From contig NC_054873.1 of the NCBI RefSeq assembly GCF_018320785.1, forward strand, positions 22,162,196-22,226,195: 64,000 nt of DNA, written 5' to 3'. Positions within the stretch are counted from its first letter, which is position 1. The number at the start of each line of letters is the position of its first letter. Below are positions 11,855 through 24,500 of the stretch, piece after piece. This DNA is from Cheilinus undulatus. Its lineage: Eukaryota; Chordata; Actinopteri; Labriformes; Labridae. The translations under genes were made by a program, and so were the position numbers. The notes under the pieces are model-generated. The model ran no database searches. It saw only the letters and a list, made by a program, of their open reading frames with translations, and was not told the origin of the DNA.

Positions 11855-14800
11855 ATGGAAGCCCGAGGAGAAAAACCACAAACTTGTGGGACTATTTGTC
11901 TGAAATATCTACTGTTTCTCTTTAATATTCTTTTTTGGGTAAGTAAACTAGGAAACACAAAAAGTTCTCTCTATCCAGAAAAGAAAAACTCTCTGAAGGG
12001 TGTTGTGAACACTTGTCTTAATAATACTAATATTTTACGAACAACCTGAAAGGTCAGCATCCCCTGAACCACACCGTCTTTCACTTTAACGTTAACCTTG
12101 AGTGATATTTCTCACATATACTGTACAAAAATGGGTATTTTTATACTTCATAAAGTTCCTGTGAGCTGCTTTTGTGTTATAGATTTTAAAGCTGCTTTTA
12201 AGATTTTTAGCTGGTTATAAGACTTAGATTAATATTGTTTCAGATGCAGTGATTTACGGCAGGCTCCAGAAACTGTCTTCTTTTTTTTATAGCCAAGTCA
12301 AAAATTCTCAGTTGGTTATAAATTTAACCATCCTACTTCTTGATGAAAGCACAATAGATTTAAAAAACAGCAGCACACAATTGTACATAACAAGTTCAGC
12401 AAAAAGATAAGAGTACTACTTTGTCCAGAGGAGGTGCCAAACTTGAAACAAACAAACTCTTGCAAGAGCTTTAAAACTGTTCAAAGCAAAATGTGATATT
12501 GCTCTCCAAACACACCATTTATTCTCTAAAAGAGTAGGTGAAATAACAAAACTATCTTTGACTGAATCAGAAATTTAGATAGTTCTCATCAGCTTCAGGC
12601 CTAGTCCACATGTAGCTTGGTATTTTTGTAAACCAAGAGGTTTTACTCCTCTGTTTAAATAATTCCATCCAGACATGCTGTTCAAACAAAAATCTATTTC
12701 CAGATGAAAATGCATAAAAAAGAGCAACATTTCTTTCCATTTCTCTGCCATGACCTTTCATTGTCAAAGTTGTTCCATCAACTTGGACCAGATCTCATCC
12801 AAAATCACAGATGTTGGCACATCTGTTCATAGTGGGAGAGCATCTGTATACAAGTGTAAGCATGTCCAGTTAGCAAAGCTTACACCAGCACAAGGTCAGT
12901 ATTAGCCTACCAATTTTTACTAAAGTGATAACATTACATACTGGTAACATCAAACAGAGGAGGAACTGGTGACATTACAAGCCCAAAACTCTGTTTTCCT
13001 AATCTAGAGTTCTCTGTCTTGACAGAGTTCTACATGGGTGAGTTTCCTGTGACCTAAATCAGTGTGTGTACAAAGGGCCAAAATACAGAAAAACCAGGTT
13101 TAAAAAACACCCACCTTCATCTGGATTGGGCCATAGGCTCAAGTGTTTTTTGAGCAAGGCCAAATAGGAGCTTGGTGACAGGTTCCCTATCTTAATCTCA
13201 CCCCTAGTGCAATAATGTAAAAGCATGCTAGCATCTCTCCCACTTGATAACAATCACTTTGAATTTGATAATACAGTCTGCAGGTTTTCTATCTAGTTAT
13301 ACCTCCTGTCTAGAATTGCTACTTCCACAAATGCAAGAATTTTAAGAATTTATGTCATAGTTTTTAACAGCAGAGAGAAGTGTGTCTTTCCTATGAGTGG
13401 GCATAGTTTCAACACATTCAGTGGGCATACCCACAGCATTCCAGAGTAGAGATTACTGCCTAATTTTTCATAATTTTGAAACTTGATTTTGTGTGGGATT
13501 TTAATAATTTCTGGAAGTGTTGCCTGGTGGGTAATAACACAGACTTCTGTTGTATTTACTTCAAAATACTTTAATTTTTTTTTTATTGCTGTCCTCAACC
13601 GTCAAAGAGAAACAAGAAAAAGTCAAGACAGACATATAAAGATGTACAATATCACATTATGATTTATAATGTCTTAATTTTTCTGCTTTATCTTCTTTAT
13701 TAACTTATTTCTAATTTATAACAATAAGAGGTTTTAAAGCGTGTCCAGAATAAATTTCCATTGAAACATAAAACTTTTTACACACATGGTGGGCTTCTGA
13801 TAAAACCAGATCAATCTGAGCGTCTCTTGAGGCTGACGGTAAGAGGCGTTGTCTTGTTTGTATCTGTCTGTGTTGAAACAGTTGAAAATTCAGTTGCTGC
13901 ATGCATTCTTTATACAAGCATCTGGTTTAAATTGGGCTGATACCATTGCGTTCTTTCAGCTGGCAGGAGGGGCCGTGCTTGCAGTGGGTGTGTGGACTCT
14001 GGTGGAGAAGAGCGACTACATCAGTTTACTCAACTCAAGCTTCTACTCGGCCTCGGCTTATATCCTGATAGCTGCTGGAATCATCGTGATAGTGACTGGG
14101 ATGATTGGCTGCTGTGCTACTCTGAAAGAGATGAAGAGTCTTTTGATTGTGGTGAGCTGTTTAAGTCCCATGAACAATGCCCCATAACTAAGATTTTATC
14201 TATGTATTATTTTACATTTTTAAAGCATCAACCTTGTTTAATATTGTTGAGTCTAAAACAAAAGAGGACACGTCTGACTCATGTTTATACAAATAACCTG
14301 AAATTTAATCCTTGGTGTCCAGTCGGCCTTCTTACACAGTGCGTCAGACAGAAGTGACAGCTATAACAGACAGAGTTATGCAGAGTGTTTCTTTAAGAGT
14401 TTAGATTTAGTTTGCAACTCATAGCAGAGGTATGAGCGGCATCACAAGCACCTGCTATAACTGACAGACGGACAGCGGTAGAGAGAGGAAGTATTACAGA
14501 ATGTCTATTTAAATATACACCTCCAGCTCTTTAAATGAACAACTTCCTGTAGTCAAGTTTATTTTGTTAATTGGGCTACATTTTATCCTTTTGGTCACTC
14601 AGATAATTTTAATGCTAAAATCAGATTTCATTTTATAATGTAAGAAATGAATGTACAATAACCCCTCCTGAAAACTGGTAGACTTTATGTTAGCCAACTA
14701 CTTTTTATTCCAAATATGCAGTGTTTCTTTTAATCCATTTCTCATTTTTGTAGTATTTGGTCTTGCTGCTCTGTATCTTCCTGCTGGAGATCATTGCTGG

Positions 14801-17671
14801 AGTAATGGCCTACATAAACTACCAAGAGGTTAGTGCTTGTCTGTAGTTTCTATCTATTTCTACATATTTGACAAATATAAAAAGTGTATTTTTGAAAAAT
14901 GTTTCCCGGTAGAGTACCTGAAATGTGTAAAAATCTGATTTTACGTCATATTCTGTGCATGCCATAGAGTTTAAATCTCTCCAAAGCACTCTAAAAATCT
15001 GACTTTTCTTCTCGCATGTGATTATTTCTTCATAATTCATTTTTTTGTCGTGTGATTTAAACTTTACTCACCGTCGTCATCCACATTCTCTTGCCTTGCA
15101 TGAAATCTGTCTCTGAACTGTCTCTTATGAAATCTTCTCTGCATGCCTCTCTGCATATGTTCTTCTTTTGTCTCCGTTTTCTGTGTTTCATCTTTTCTCC
15201 CTCCTTTCTCTCACTCCAGTGTTTCCCTCTCTGCTACCAGGTAATCTGCTGCACCCTGTTTCCATTTCACATCAATCTGTGTCTCCAACAGGCTGATGTA
15301 GAATGATCTGTTTACACTCTTTGCACTTTGTCTGTCAAGTAATGAGAATATTTTTGTTTGCATTTTCCTATAAAGTATGCTCATGTGGAGGAGTGTGGGG
15401 TTACGGCATAGATAGGCCCATATGTTTTGAGTTATGTGTAGACGTTGCACAGGTAAAGAAGAATGTTACAGGGTAGGAGAGAAACTTGAACTCAGGCAAT
15501 TTTTATTGATGGGTGGGGATTTGCAGGTGACAGATTATTTTCCTATACTATCACTGAAGTGCTTCTCCTGCCTCACAGCTGGATGAGGAGCTCAGACAGA
15601 ACCTAATGGTGACCATGCAGCAGAAATACCAGCAGCCTGGAGAGGAAAGTGTCACACAGGCTGTGGATAAACTTCATCAGGAGGTATGGAAGCAGACAAT
15701 TATACTAACTAAAGAGTGTTTTTTACTTGAATAAAGTGCCTATAAAATTAATTCAGCCCCTTGGATGTTATACCCGTTTATTGATTTCATAATCACAAAA
15801 ACATCTTGTCAAAGTGAAAACAGCTTTCTACAAAGTATTGTCAATAAAAAATATATATATTTTGTTTAATAAGTGACTGCATAATTTTTCTCCCCCTTTT
15901 AAATTGACTGACCTAATTCATCAGAGGTACAGCCAATTGGTGCTGGTAGTTCACAATTAGTGAAATGGTGATCACCTGAGTGCAGTGAATGTGTCTCAAA
16001 TGATTGTATTTTAAAGAAGTCTGTGTCTGGAAGGTCTAGACAGAGGTTTATCAGTGTTCCTGGCTACCATTACACTAAGATGACAAAAGAACACCATTAG
16101 CAACTCAGACAAAAGTATAAGTCAGGGGATGGATACAAAACATTTCCATGGTATTGAACACCCCCAAGAGTTCAGTTAAATCCATCATCAAGACATGGAA
16201 AGAATATGGCACATGTGTAAACCTGCACGTGTCGTCCTCACAAGCTGAGGGACCATGCAAGAAGGAGACTAGTGAGAGAGGCCACAAAGATACCTGTGAG
16301 TACTCTAAAAAAGTTACAAGCCTCCACAGCTGAGATGGGAGAGACCATGCAAAAATCATATTAAATCTTGACCAGGGTGCACCAAATGGCATGTGGGAGA
16401 CTCTGTGGTCAAGTGAAAGAACATTCGTTGGTCAGATGAGACCACAATGATGCTTTTTGGCCATCAGACAAGATGCTATGTCTGGCAGATGCCAACCACT
16501 GCCCACCACCACAAACACACCATCCCCACTGTAAAGCATGGTGTTGGCAACATCATGCTGTGAGTATGCTTCTCAGCAGCTGGTCCTGGAAGACTTGCAA
16601 AGATAGGTAAGAGGAAAATCGTATTCAGTCTGCAAGAGAACTACGACTTGGGAGAAAATTTATTATCTAAGACAATGACCCTAAGCATACAGCGAAAGCT
16701 ACACAGAAATGGTTTAAAGACAACAAAATGAATGTTCTGGAGTGGCCAAGTCAAAGCCCAGACCTCAATCCGAGAGAGGATTTGTGGCTGGCCCTGAAAA
16801 GGGCTGTTCACACCCAATCCCTGTGCAACCTGACAAAGCTTGAGCAGTTTGGCAAAGAAGAATGGAGTAAAATTGCAGTATCCAGATGTGCAAGCCTTAT
16901 ATATATTTATATAATTGGCATTTCGTTGTAGAAATCTGTTTTCACTCTGACATTAAAGAGGTATTTTTTGTAATTGTTGGTCTAAAAAGCCAAATTTTGT
17001 TAATCATGATTGATTTATTAAATCAATAAAGGGGTAAAATATCCAAGAGGGTGAATACTTTTTATAGGCACTGTATGTGGGAATCAAGTACCAGGCTGTC
17101 ATTTTCAAATGACATTTTCTGTTTCATCCTGCACTGGTTCTCTCCCTCAGTTTAAGTGTTGTGGCAGTTACAACTCCTCAGACTGGATGGACAGTGTGTG
17201 GATCCAGGATACACACAACGAGCGGCTTGTCCCTGACAGCTGCTGTAAAACTCCCAGTGACCTCTGTGGTCGCAGGGACCATCCGTCCAACATCTACAAG
17301 GTGGAGGTGGGTATAACTGTTTGTTTTGTTTTGAATTAATGCTTTAAGTATTATGAGCTGTGACAGGAATTCCTTTTGTGTTGCTCTCAGGGAGGCTGCA
17401 TTATGAAATTAGAGGAGTTCATCCTGAGTCAGTTGTATATCCTTGGTGCAGTGGGCATTGGGATTGCATTTTTACAGGTACAGCAAAATACTAATTTATA
17501 TTAACAACACCACATTAAATTTTTTTCAAAATATCCGAAGCTGATCTGCTAACGATGAATTTATCTGCTAATTGTTGAACTAACAAATTCCTGTTTTTTT
17601 TTTTCTTTCAGCTTGTGGGGATGATGTTTACGTGTTGCCTTTATCAAAATTTGAAAGAAGATCCATACTGA
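11855..17671 (+). CDS. cd151: CD151 tetraspanin
   Basis: Seven coding exons (11855-11938, 13960-14151, 14754-14828, 15579-15683, 17151-17306, 17391-17477, 17612-17671), all in phase 0, give 252 residues; human CD151 has 253. Four membrane segments bracket a large extracellular loop carrying the tetraspanin signature cysteines in FKCCGS and PDSCC. Juxtamembrane cysteines ([20 protein letters not shown]) are likely palmitoylation sites. The tail YQNL fits the YxxPhi endocytosis motif (YRSL in human). CD151 binds laminin-receptor integrins alpha3, alpha6 and alpha7 at the cell surface and organises adhesion domains. The integrin-contact triplet reads RRD rather than human QRD. A Tc1 element occupies the intron before exon 5. 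As in human, the gene follows cracr2b. Confidence 0.95.
15220..15240 (+). other. Candidate 21-nt in-frame microexon of cd151
   Basis: A long pyrimidine tract and CACTCCAG acceptor are followed by 21 bases and then a GTAATC donor. The stretch would add seven residues (CFPLCYQ), keep phase 0 on both sides and contain no stop. It is inferred only from splice signals. Confidence 0.3.
15734..17083 (+). mobile_element. Degraded Tc1/mariner transposon in cd151 intron
   Basis: The termini match in inverted form (GTGCCTATAAAA near the left end, TTTTATAGGCAC at the right) and each end abuts a TA dinucleotide. The ~1350-bp interior is the full length of a Tc1 element. Decayed transposase is readable in pieces on this strand: a DNDPKH motif near 16674 and an SPDLNP..DLW motif near 16755, from the DD34E catalytic core. 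Frames are interrupted many times, so the copy is inactive. Confidence 0.88.
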
Positions 17672-17796
17672 TGTTTGAATTATTTAAAATCATAAAACAA
17701 GCCACATCACTACATGTAAAATATTGGATCAGGTATTTTGATGTCTAAAATGTACACACATCCAAATACTGTTAAGTTGCCAATTAAAAAATAGTG

Positions 17797-17802
17797 AATA
17801 AA
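17797..17802 (+). terminator. cd151 poly(A) signal
   Basis: AATAAA 126 bases beyond the cd151 stop codon, the first canonical hexamer after the coding end. Confidence 0.65.
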
Positions 17803-17849
17803 AATGCACAAACATAATGAGTGCTATATTGCTGCTGGGCAGCACGTTT

Positions 17850-18297
17850 CTTTGTATGGCAATACCCTCCCAATGTATGCTTAAAGTATATCTCCTTTAT
17901 ACCAACACAGTGTACACTATGGATCTGTAACAAAAAAGAGCAACTGAAATGAGCATGCTTTGGTTATTTTTTCATTCAGAGTTTGTCTTGTTGTGTATCC
18001 AGTTTGTCTGTAATGTATGCTCTCAAATGCACAATTTAAAATTTATCTCCATCTCCAACGGAGAAGCAAATAAACATCTTGACTTTTTTCCAGCGTGATC
18101 TCACATGTACTAGTGGTTCATTTCACCATTTGGCATGAAACTTTTATTTTGAAATTCTTCAGCGGATGTTGTTGTCAGCTGACTGTTCTTCCTCTCCGCC
18201 TGTCTTCTGCATGACTTCGTGTTACATGTTTACTCATTTACACCTGGTTTAATTTAGCTGAAATACTTCATATAGAGGGAACACAGAGATAAATGAA
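17850..18297 (+). promoter_or_regulatory. cd151-gatd1 spacer and gatd1 promoter region
   Basis: No coding feature is seen. The last ~150 bases before the gatd1 ATG should hold its promoter and 5' untranslated region. There is no clear TATA box, and the exact start cannot be read. Confidence 0.4.
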
Positions 18298-20809
18298 ATG
18301 TCTGCAAAACCAACCTGTTTGATAGTGGCGAGCGCTTCCGCTCAAGGTAGGACCGTTATTTTCTTTATAACAACCGGTGTAACGACGGTAAATTATTAAC
18401 ACAGGGACACTCAGTTTTGTTAAAATATGGACATTCTTATGTAATTTTTCTACGTTTGCCTGTAACCCTTTGGAAAACGTTACTTACCATCGTTATTTAG
18501 CTTAAAACATACAGTTACGGTTTGCCTAGTTCCTCTCCCAGACTTCAAACTGTGTTTTGTTCCTTCAGGAGTGTCAGCAAAGTCTTTCCATCAGTCCTTC
18601 AGCCTTTGTTCATCCGCGTTTAATCTCCAAACAGCAACACCTGGGGTAAGAGTCAAACCAACTTTCTATCTGAAAAACACGCCATGGTGCATAAAAGAGT
18701 ATCCTACATGTTCCCCTGTATGTCCGCTATCACTGATATCGTTAATGTGTTAGAAGAGTGGAAGCACTACTGAGTTTTCGTGGTGATCTAATGTGCTCAT
18801 TTGGGAAATTATTATTTGCAATGCTTCATTTATCAAGTGAAGGCGAAAAAAGGGTGGAAAGTAATTTATTGCATTTACTCAAATTACTGTAATTGCGTAG
18901 TTTATTCGTGTACTTGTACTTTTTTGAGTACATCTTGAAATCCGTACTGTTACTTGTACTTTGCTACGTTTTAATCAGAGATAAATGAAATGTCTGACCC
19001 TGTTACTTGAGTACCATACTCTTGTACTTTTTCCACCTCTGTTGGCGTAACAATAGCACATAATGAGAGAATGATTTCACATCACACCCCAAAACAGCTG
19101 TGTTTAAATGTGATATAGTTGAGTTTGGTTGTTGCCTGTTGTATAGTGATCCCTGCTGGGGTGCATTTGCTCATATTTCTGGTGGATGGATTGTTGTGTT
19201 TTTATTTGAGACACCCATTGGCACCATGAGTGAAGTTATCAACTGAGTTAGGCTTCCCACCTGTGACTTTAAGTGTTTCCTAAAGACTCATCATGGGTAT
19301 TGCTTGTCTGGGAATGTTTTTGACAGACAACTGTAGTTTTTATTTTTTTAAAATTTAAATCTTTTTCACTTGTGCTATTACACCATTAAAATACCATAAA
19401 GGTCACTACAGTTGCCCAATTTTTGGATGTTAAAACGTTTTGGGTTTTTTTTTTCCCATGAGAGACCTTTCAAATCTTCAAAGTTGACCTCAGGCGTATC
19501 TGCAGGCTGGCAAGATAGTCCAAAGCAGAGGTTTTCAACCTTTTTTGCCCAAGGCACACCTGAGATCAAGCCAAAACTTCAAGGCCCACCGATGCATATC
19601 CATTCAAAAACATGTTACAGTAACTTAAGTTGTTGTAGTTACAATGTATGGCTTTACAAATTTCCACAGCACACCAAGACTTTTCAAGTTGCCAAACCAT
19701 TTGAGAACTGCTGGTTTGAAGACTTAATAGGTTATTAACTGGTTGTCAACATTTAAATTAGTTGCAGACTGTTAAAAACAATACCATCTCTCTAAATATG
19801 AAGGTTTTGTTTTTTCATTTTTCACAAGAATTGAGTATTTTTGGGATATGGTCCAAACAAGGGATTTAAGTCATCACCTCTGGCTTTTGTAACCCTGATC
19901 TAATTTTTTTTTCTAATTTTATTTCAGGGGAAGCCAATAGATTTTGTTGGAGTTGATGAAAGCACTGCCAGATGGGTGCAGGACTTCAATGTGAAACCCT
20001 ATGCAACACCGGCCAAACTTGAATCTATAGATGGTAAGAATATCCATTCTTGTTTGTACATGTGCTGTTTTGCTGTTGCTTGGAATCGGGTCAGTAAAGT
20101 CAGAATGACCTCTTCCAGGTGCTCGATACCAGGCCCTGCTCATCCCAGACTGCCCTGGAGCACTGAATGACCTGGCACACAGTGGCTCTTTGCACCGCAT
20201 TCTCACACACTTCATCTCCCACCAAAGTTAGTCCAGAGTTGTTTTTTGGAAGCAGTTTTGGGTGTGTGATATTTTCCAGAGACTTGGATGCAAAGTGTTT
20301 TTTTGTTTGTTTGTTTGTTTGTTTTGTCTATGCAGAGCCAGTCTGTGCAGTGGGACAAGGAGTGTCTGGACTTTGTTGTGCCACTGAGGGACAGAGTTGG
20401 ATCTTCAGTGGTTACAGCTTGACTGGGGTCAGTCAACATGAAGGAAATTCATTCTAACTTGTTAATATGTTGAAGCTGTTGAATAACAGAATTGTCTTTT
20501 GCCAAAAGCCGTCAGTGTTTGAGCTGGTACGGAGGCCTGACTTTGCCAACCTTCCTTTGGTTGTGGAGGACTTTGTGAGGGACAGTGGAGGATCATACAC
20601 AGGTGAGCTGACCTGCAGAGCACGTATGCTATTTTGATAAATGCTTAGACAACATTTCTAAAGCCTTCTCATGTATATCTCTTTGTTTAACAGCTAGCCC
20701 TGAAGATGCTGTACATGTGGTAATAGACAGACACCTCATCACGGGACAGAACATGCAGTCGACGTCACTAGCTGTGAATAATCTGATCCTGCTCTGTAGT
20801 GCGAAGTGA
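18298..20809 (+). CDS. gatd1: GATD1 (PDDC1), class I glutamine-amidotransferase-like protein
   Basis: Seven exons (18298-18346, 18569-18645, 19928-20033, 20119-20226, 20336-20427, 20509-20602, 20694-20809) encode 213 residues; human GATD1 is about 220. The protein belongs to the DJ-1/PfpI-like fold. Conserved stretches include [20 protein letters not shown] and [12 protein letters not shown]. The nucleophile-elbow region reads PVCAVGQG, keeping the cysteine but with Gln where I recall His in human. The family's biochemical function is not established. Human GATD1 also lies in 11p15.5 but further from CD151, so adjacency here reflects local rearrangement. It runs tail-to-tail with chid1. Confidence 0.94.
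18857..19040. repeat. Short hAT-like element (GGTGGAAA termini)
   Basis: Ends AGGGTGGAAAGTAA and TTTTCCACCTCTG form imperfect inverted termini around a TACTTGTACTTTT-rich core. I know this pattern from many fish introns. A clear target duplication was not found. It lies in gatd1 intron 2; a related fragment lies at 40.7 kb. Confidence 0.5.
19526..19713. mobile_element. Short hAT-like non-autonomous element
   Basis: Starts CAGAGGTTTTCAACC and ends TTTGAGAACTGCTG, typical hAT-like inverted termini. Flanks GTCCAAAG and GTTTGAAG agree at 6 of 8 positions, consistent with an eroded 8-bp target duplication. It is 188 bp long, non-coding, in gatd1 intron 2. Confidence 0.6.
20301..20325 (+). repeat. 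(TTTG)n microsatellite at a splice acceptor
   Basis: About six TTTG units lie directly before the acceptor of gatd1 exon 5 (exon begins at 20336), so length changes could alter its polypyrimidine tract. Confidence 0.8.
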
Positions 20810-20967
20810 AAACAGAAAATGTAACATCAGGAAAAACTGCTGAGTCATTCCAAGTTTATATTCATGTAATTAAAACATTCATTCCAGACAAATATTGGAA
20901 GAGTCCGTGTCAGAACAGATGTTTGACAACACTGTATATAATTTTGACCCGTGTCAATAATACAAAG

Positions 20968-20973
20968 AATAAA
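20968..20973 (+). terminator. gatd1 poly(A) signal
   Basis: AATAAA about 160 bases past the stop, followed closely by another AATAAA on the same strand. Confidence 0.65.
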
Positions 20974-20979
20974 ATTAAT

Positions 20980-21537
20980 AAAACTGGACAATCAAATGCC
21001 TTGATTTGAAGGTTAAAAGAAGCTGCAACTTGGGTTGTCCGATGCAAGACAAAGCTAAAATTGATGCATCTTCACAGCAAGCAGAAACCATCAAATTCCC
21101 TGTGTGCAAAATGGTTTGAGAAATGGAGGTTTGAACTGAAGAGAGGCTTCAGATTTCAGAAGGCCTCTGAAAAATAACCCTTCATTTTCACATACATGTA
21201 CATATTAATGATCATGCACCTTCGTTGTGAAATGGAGATGTTACTGCACTCTGACTGAACTGTACAAGTTGATTTCTTTCAGTCGGTTTCATGAAAAAGA
21301 ATACAACTTAATTAGGTACCTATCATCCACAGCTAGCATCCTCTGAATCAACAAATCCCAGATTTGTTCAAATTGACTTTTAAACCGCGAACAGGTTGAG
21401 ATCACGTCACCCACTTATAAAAGAAGATTTACACCAGCTTGAGCTTATAGCCTTAATTTTTTTGTGCAACATATTTGGGAAAAAGAGAAAATGTGTTGAT
21501 GATTTTAGGTCCACAGTTTTCACTTTGAAATCCACTC
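20980..21537. other. Convergent gatd1/chid1 interval (3' untranslated)
   Basis: No gene is recognised. It should contain the 3' untranslated region of chid1 on the minus strand; I could not single out its poly(A) signal. Confidence 0.4.
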
Positions 21538-24500
21538 TCATAGGAGATCATAGAAATAGTCCAGTCCTTGTCCCAATTCCCATAAGGAAATCCCCGTTCC
21601 AAGTTCAGTTGCCAAAGAAACCCGTAGATAGATCGACTGTAAAATAATGTGAAAAGTGTTAACGTTTGCTAGTGTCACTTAATCTAATAAAAACATAATT
21701 GCAGTTAAATCACTGTTTCTTCAGGACTTGCCTTTAGTGATGGATAGTACACCACATGCTTGACTCCATTGTTCCTGAAATTAAAGTCACATGTAACGTC
21801 AAAAAATGCTCATTTTGACTGATATTTCTGGGCTTGAATTCAGATTAATCCATACCTCTTGTAGCTAAAGTAATGCTCGCCAGAATATTCATCCCACAGG
21901 TGTTTTGGCCGGTGTTCTCGCAAAAGCTCAATGTACCTGCAGTGAAAAGGAGAGTAGTTTAAAACAGTATTAAAGAGACCAATTTCCTCATTCATCTTTT
22001 TTTTCTTAAAACAAAACTTATAACATTATAACATACATTATTTACCTTTTTTAAACATGGACATGGATTATTTAAAGAACTGATGTCACTCGCTTTGGAG
22101 CAGCAGACAAGCTGTCAACTTTGGTTGTTGTCAGTGCACTGCCAGTCCAATCAGATCAAATCACACCCACACAAGGATTTTTTGGTTTACTTTTTGGAGC
22201 CTTGTTGCTTGAAAAGTCATTGGTATTCTTGTCATGAACATAAAAGTATGCTGAAAAATATGGTGATTTGAAGTAAAACAGCATTGAATTATCAGAATCC
22301 AGCCTGCTACTCATCTATGCCTAAATCTAGCAACCACAGCTAACATAACACCTCAATCTCTAGCTGAACTGTTGGAACTTGTGTTTTATGTGGATAACGC
22401 TGTCAACAGGTCTGACAAATGATTGGAAATGTAATTTAAAGATCTTTATGACACAGAAATATCTTAAATTACCAACATGAGTTTGAAAATGTCATGCTAA
22501 TGCTAAATTAGTGGAGTTTTCTTCAAATTACACACATTCTTAAGACATTGTTGAACACTGACTTTCTTAAAACCAAGAGTGAAGTTATATTATAGAGTGA
22601 CGACAGACTTTCCAAACTGACGGAAAGACTAAAATCTTAAAATACTGCATAGAAATGTAAACAGAATCATCTTGGGGCTAAATGTATTGAGATCAGTGCC
22701 AGAAATGGCTGCAATTTATCCGAACAGATGAGGGAGGACGGGAAGCAGTGGAGTTTTGTTTTGGTCTGAGGGACTTGTGCAAAGGTGAGGGGTCTAGCTG
22801 GAGACTGTACATCTCTGACGGCCACATTTCCCACAGACTGTTTGTCTGAGACGTCTCTTTCTGAATGGAAATATATGCTAAAACTTTCAAATTAAAATTG
22901 GATTAAACTTCAGTTTAGTGTAAAGGTAGGTGTAGGATAACAAATTTTATAAATTAAAAACCTGACCTCCAAAACTTAATTAAAATAAATAAATAAATAA
23001 ATAAAGCCAAGTTAACAGTCTGCTTGCAGGAAAAATGGTTTTCCTCCATGAAAACTTTCTAACAGCAAGCTCAGCTTACTAACTCCAGTAGCTGTGTAAG
23101 CGACATTGATACTGAGCTAACATAGCTAAGCAAAGCTCATGAAGTGGCTACGTAGCTATGCTCTCTAGGTAGCTACATTAGCTTTAGCTACATTTGCTAA
23201 AGCTCATGTTGCTAATGCTAACTTAGGTACACTGGCTTATGCAGTAATGTTAATTACATCCCTAGTGTTTCTGTCAGATTTAACTAAAGTCAAAGAAGCT
23301 AAAGCAAGCCACAGTTCGTGTAACTACTTCTAAAAAGGAGTGATACATAATTTAATCCTGGATTAGACCTCTGACCTTTTTCCCTGTTTTATTTATGAAA
23401 TGGTTTTTGGAATGTAATGTTTGCAGTGTGGTTATCTCATAAATTAACCGCCAGATTTTGTTTATGAAGTTAAATTTACAGGAAAAAATCTAAAACGTTG
23501 TATCGGTAGGTTATGGCATTTCTGATCTTAAAGAGCCGGTGTCTCAGATGAAGAGTCTGAGAGTGATCATCAGAGATGTACATACTGCAGCCAGACTGTC
23601 TTGGTGCAAAGTGCCTCTCCATCCAGAGTTGCATAGTTTACCTTTAATAGCAACAATGTTGCATTATCTGCACTATTTTCTGTAAAATATTACCGTCCTC
23701 CTAGGATTGGCTCTGTTTCCTGGCTTGCAAAGTCAAGACCATACAAATTAAATCCAAGCAGGATCTTCTGCCTCCACTGAGTATTGGGCGCCAGCTGAAG
23801 TACACAGTCTCTCACCCAGGGTAGAGGAGAGCTTGGGCCTGCTCTATAACAAAAAACAGAAGAACAGAGAATAATGCCTTAAATCTACGAGTACGCTTTA
23901 CATTTTTTACCACTATGAATCTTTGTACATCATTTTTCTGACACTTGAAGGTGCTTGATGCTCACCTGCCACCACTGGAGTAATCGTACGTCATAAGGCT
24001 GAATCCATCGACGACAGGGGCCAACTGCTCAAACTCCTCCCTGCCAAACATTCCTGGCTGCCCTGTGCTGATGAAGATAAAAATAAAGCAAGAATAAGCG
24101 CCATTTTTAAAATAACATTTAAGCATTTACTGTTGTTGAAAGAAGACCACTTTCAGTCACCTTGTCACAGCTGGCGGAATAACAAGAATGCAGTCCAACT
24201 TTTTTGCCTTCAACATCTCACATATGTGTTTCACCATGTGGACCAGCTCTCTGTAAACGATTTTGCATGCATGATTATTTTGCTTCTGAACAACATAATC
24301 TATTTATTTATAACGTTTGTCAACAGGATAACTCACTTTCTTTTGTTGCCTCCCAGCTGGCTCCACATCTCCAAGGTGAAACCATCAAAACCTTCAGTCT
24401 GCAAAGCCAAAGTTTTATTAACCACAGGTTATAAAGCATGATACTGTTACCAGGAAGGAAAAGCTAAACAAAATTCTTGATTACCTTTGCAACATCCACC

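Noticed and set aside
13350-13917. Minus-strand frames in cd151 intron 1
   Set aside because: A+T-rich, no similarity recognised and no splice or start context.
16105-16392. 95-codon minus-strand frame
   Set aside because: Antisense to the decayed transposase of the Tc1 element at 15734.
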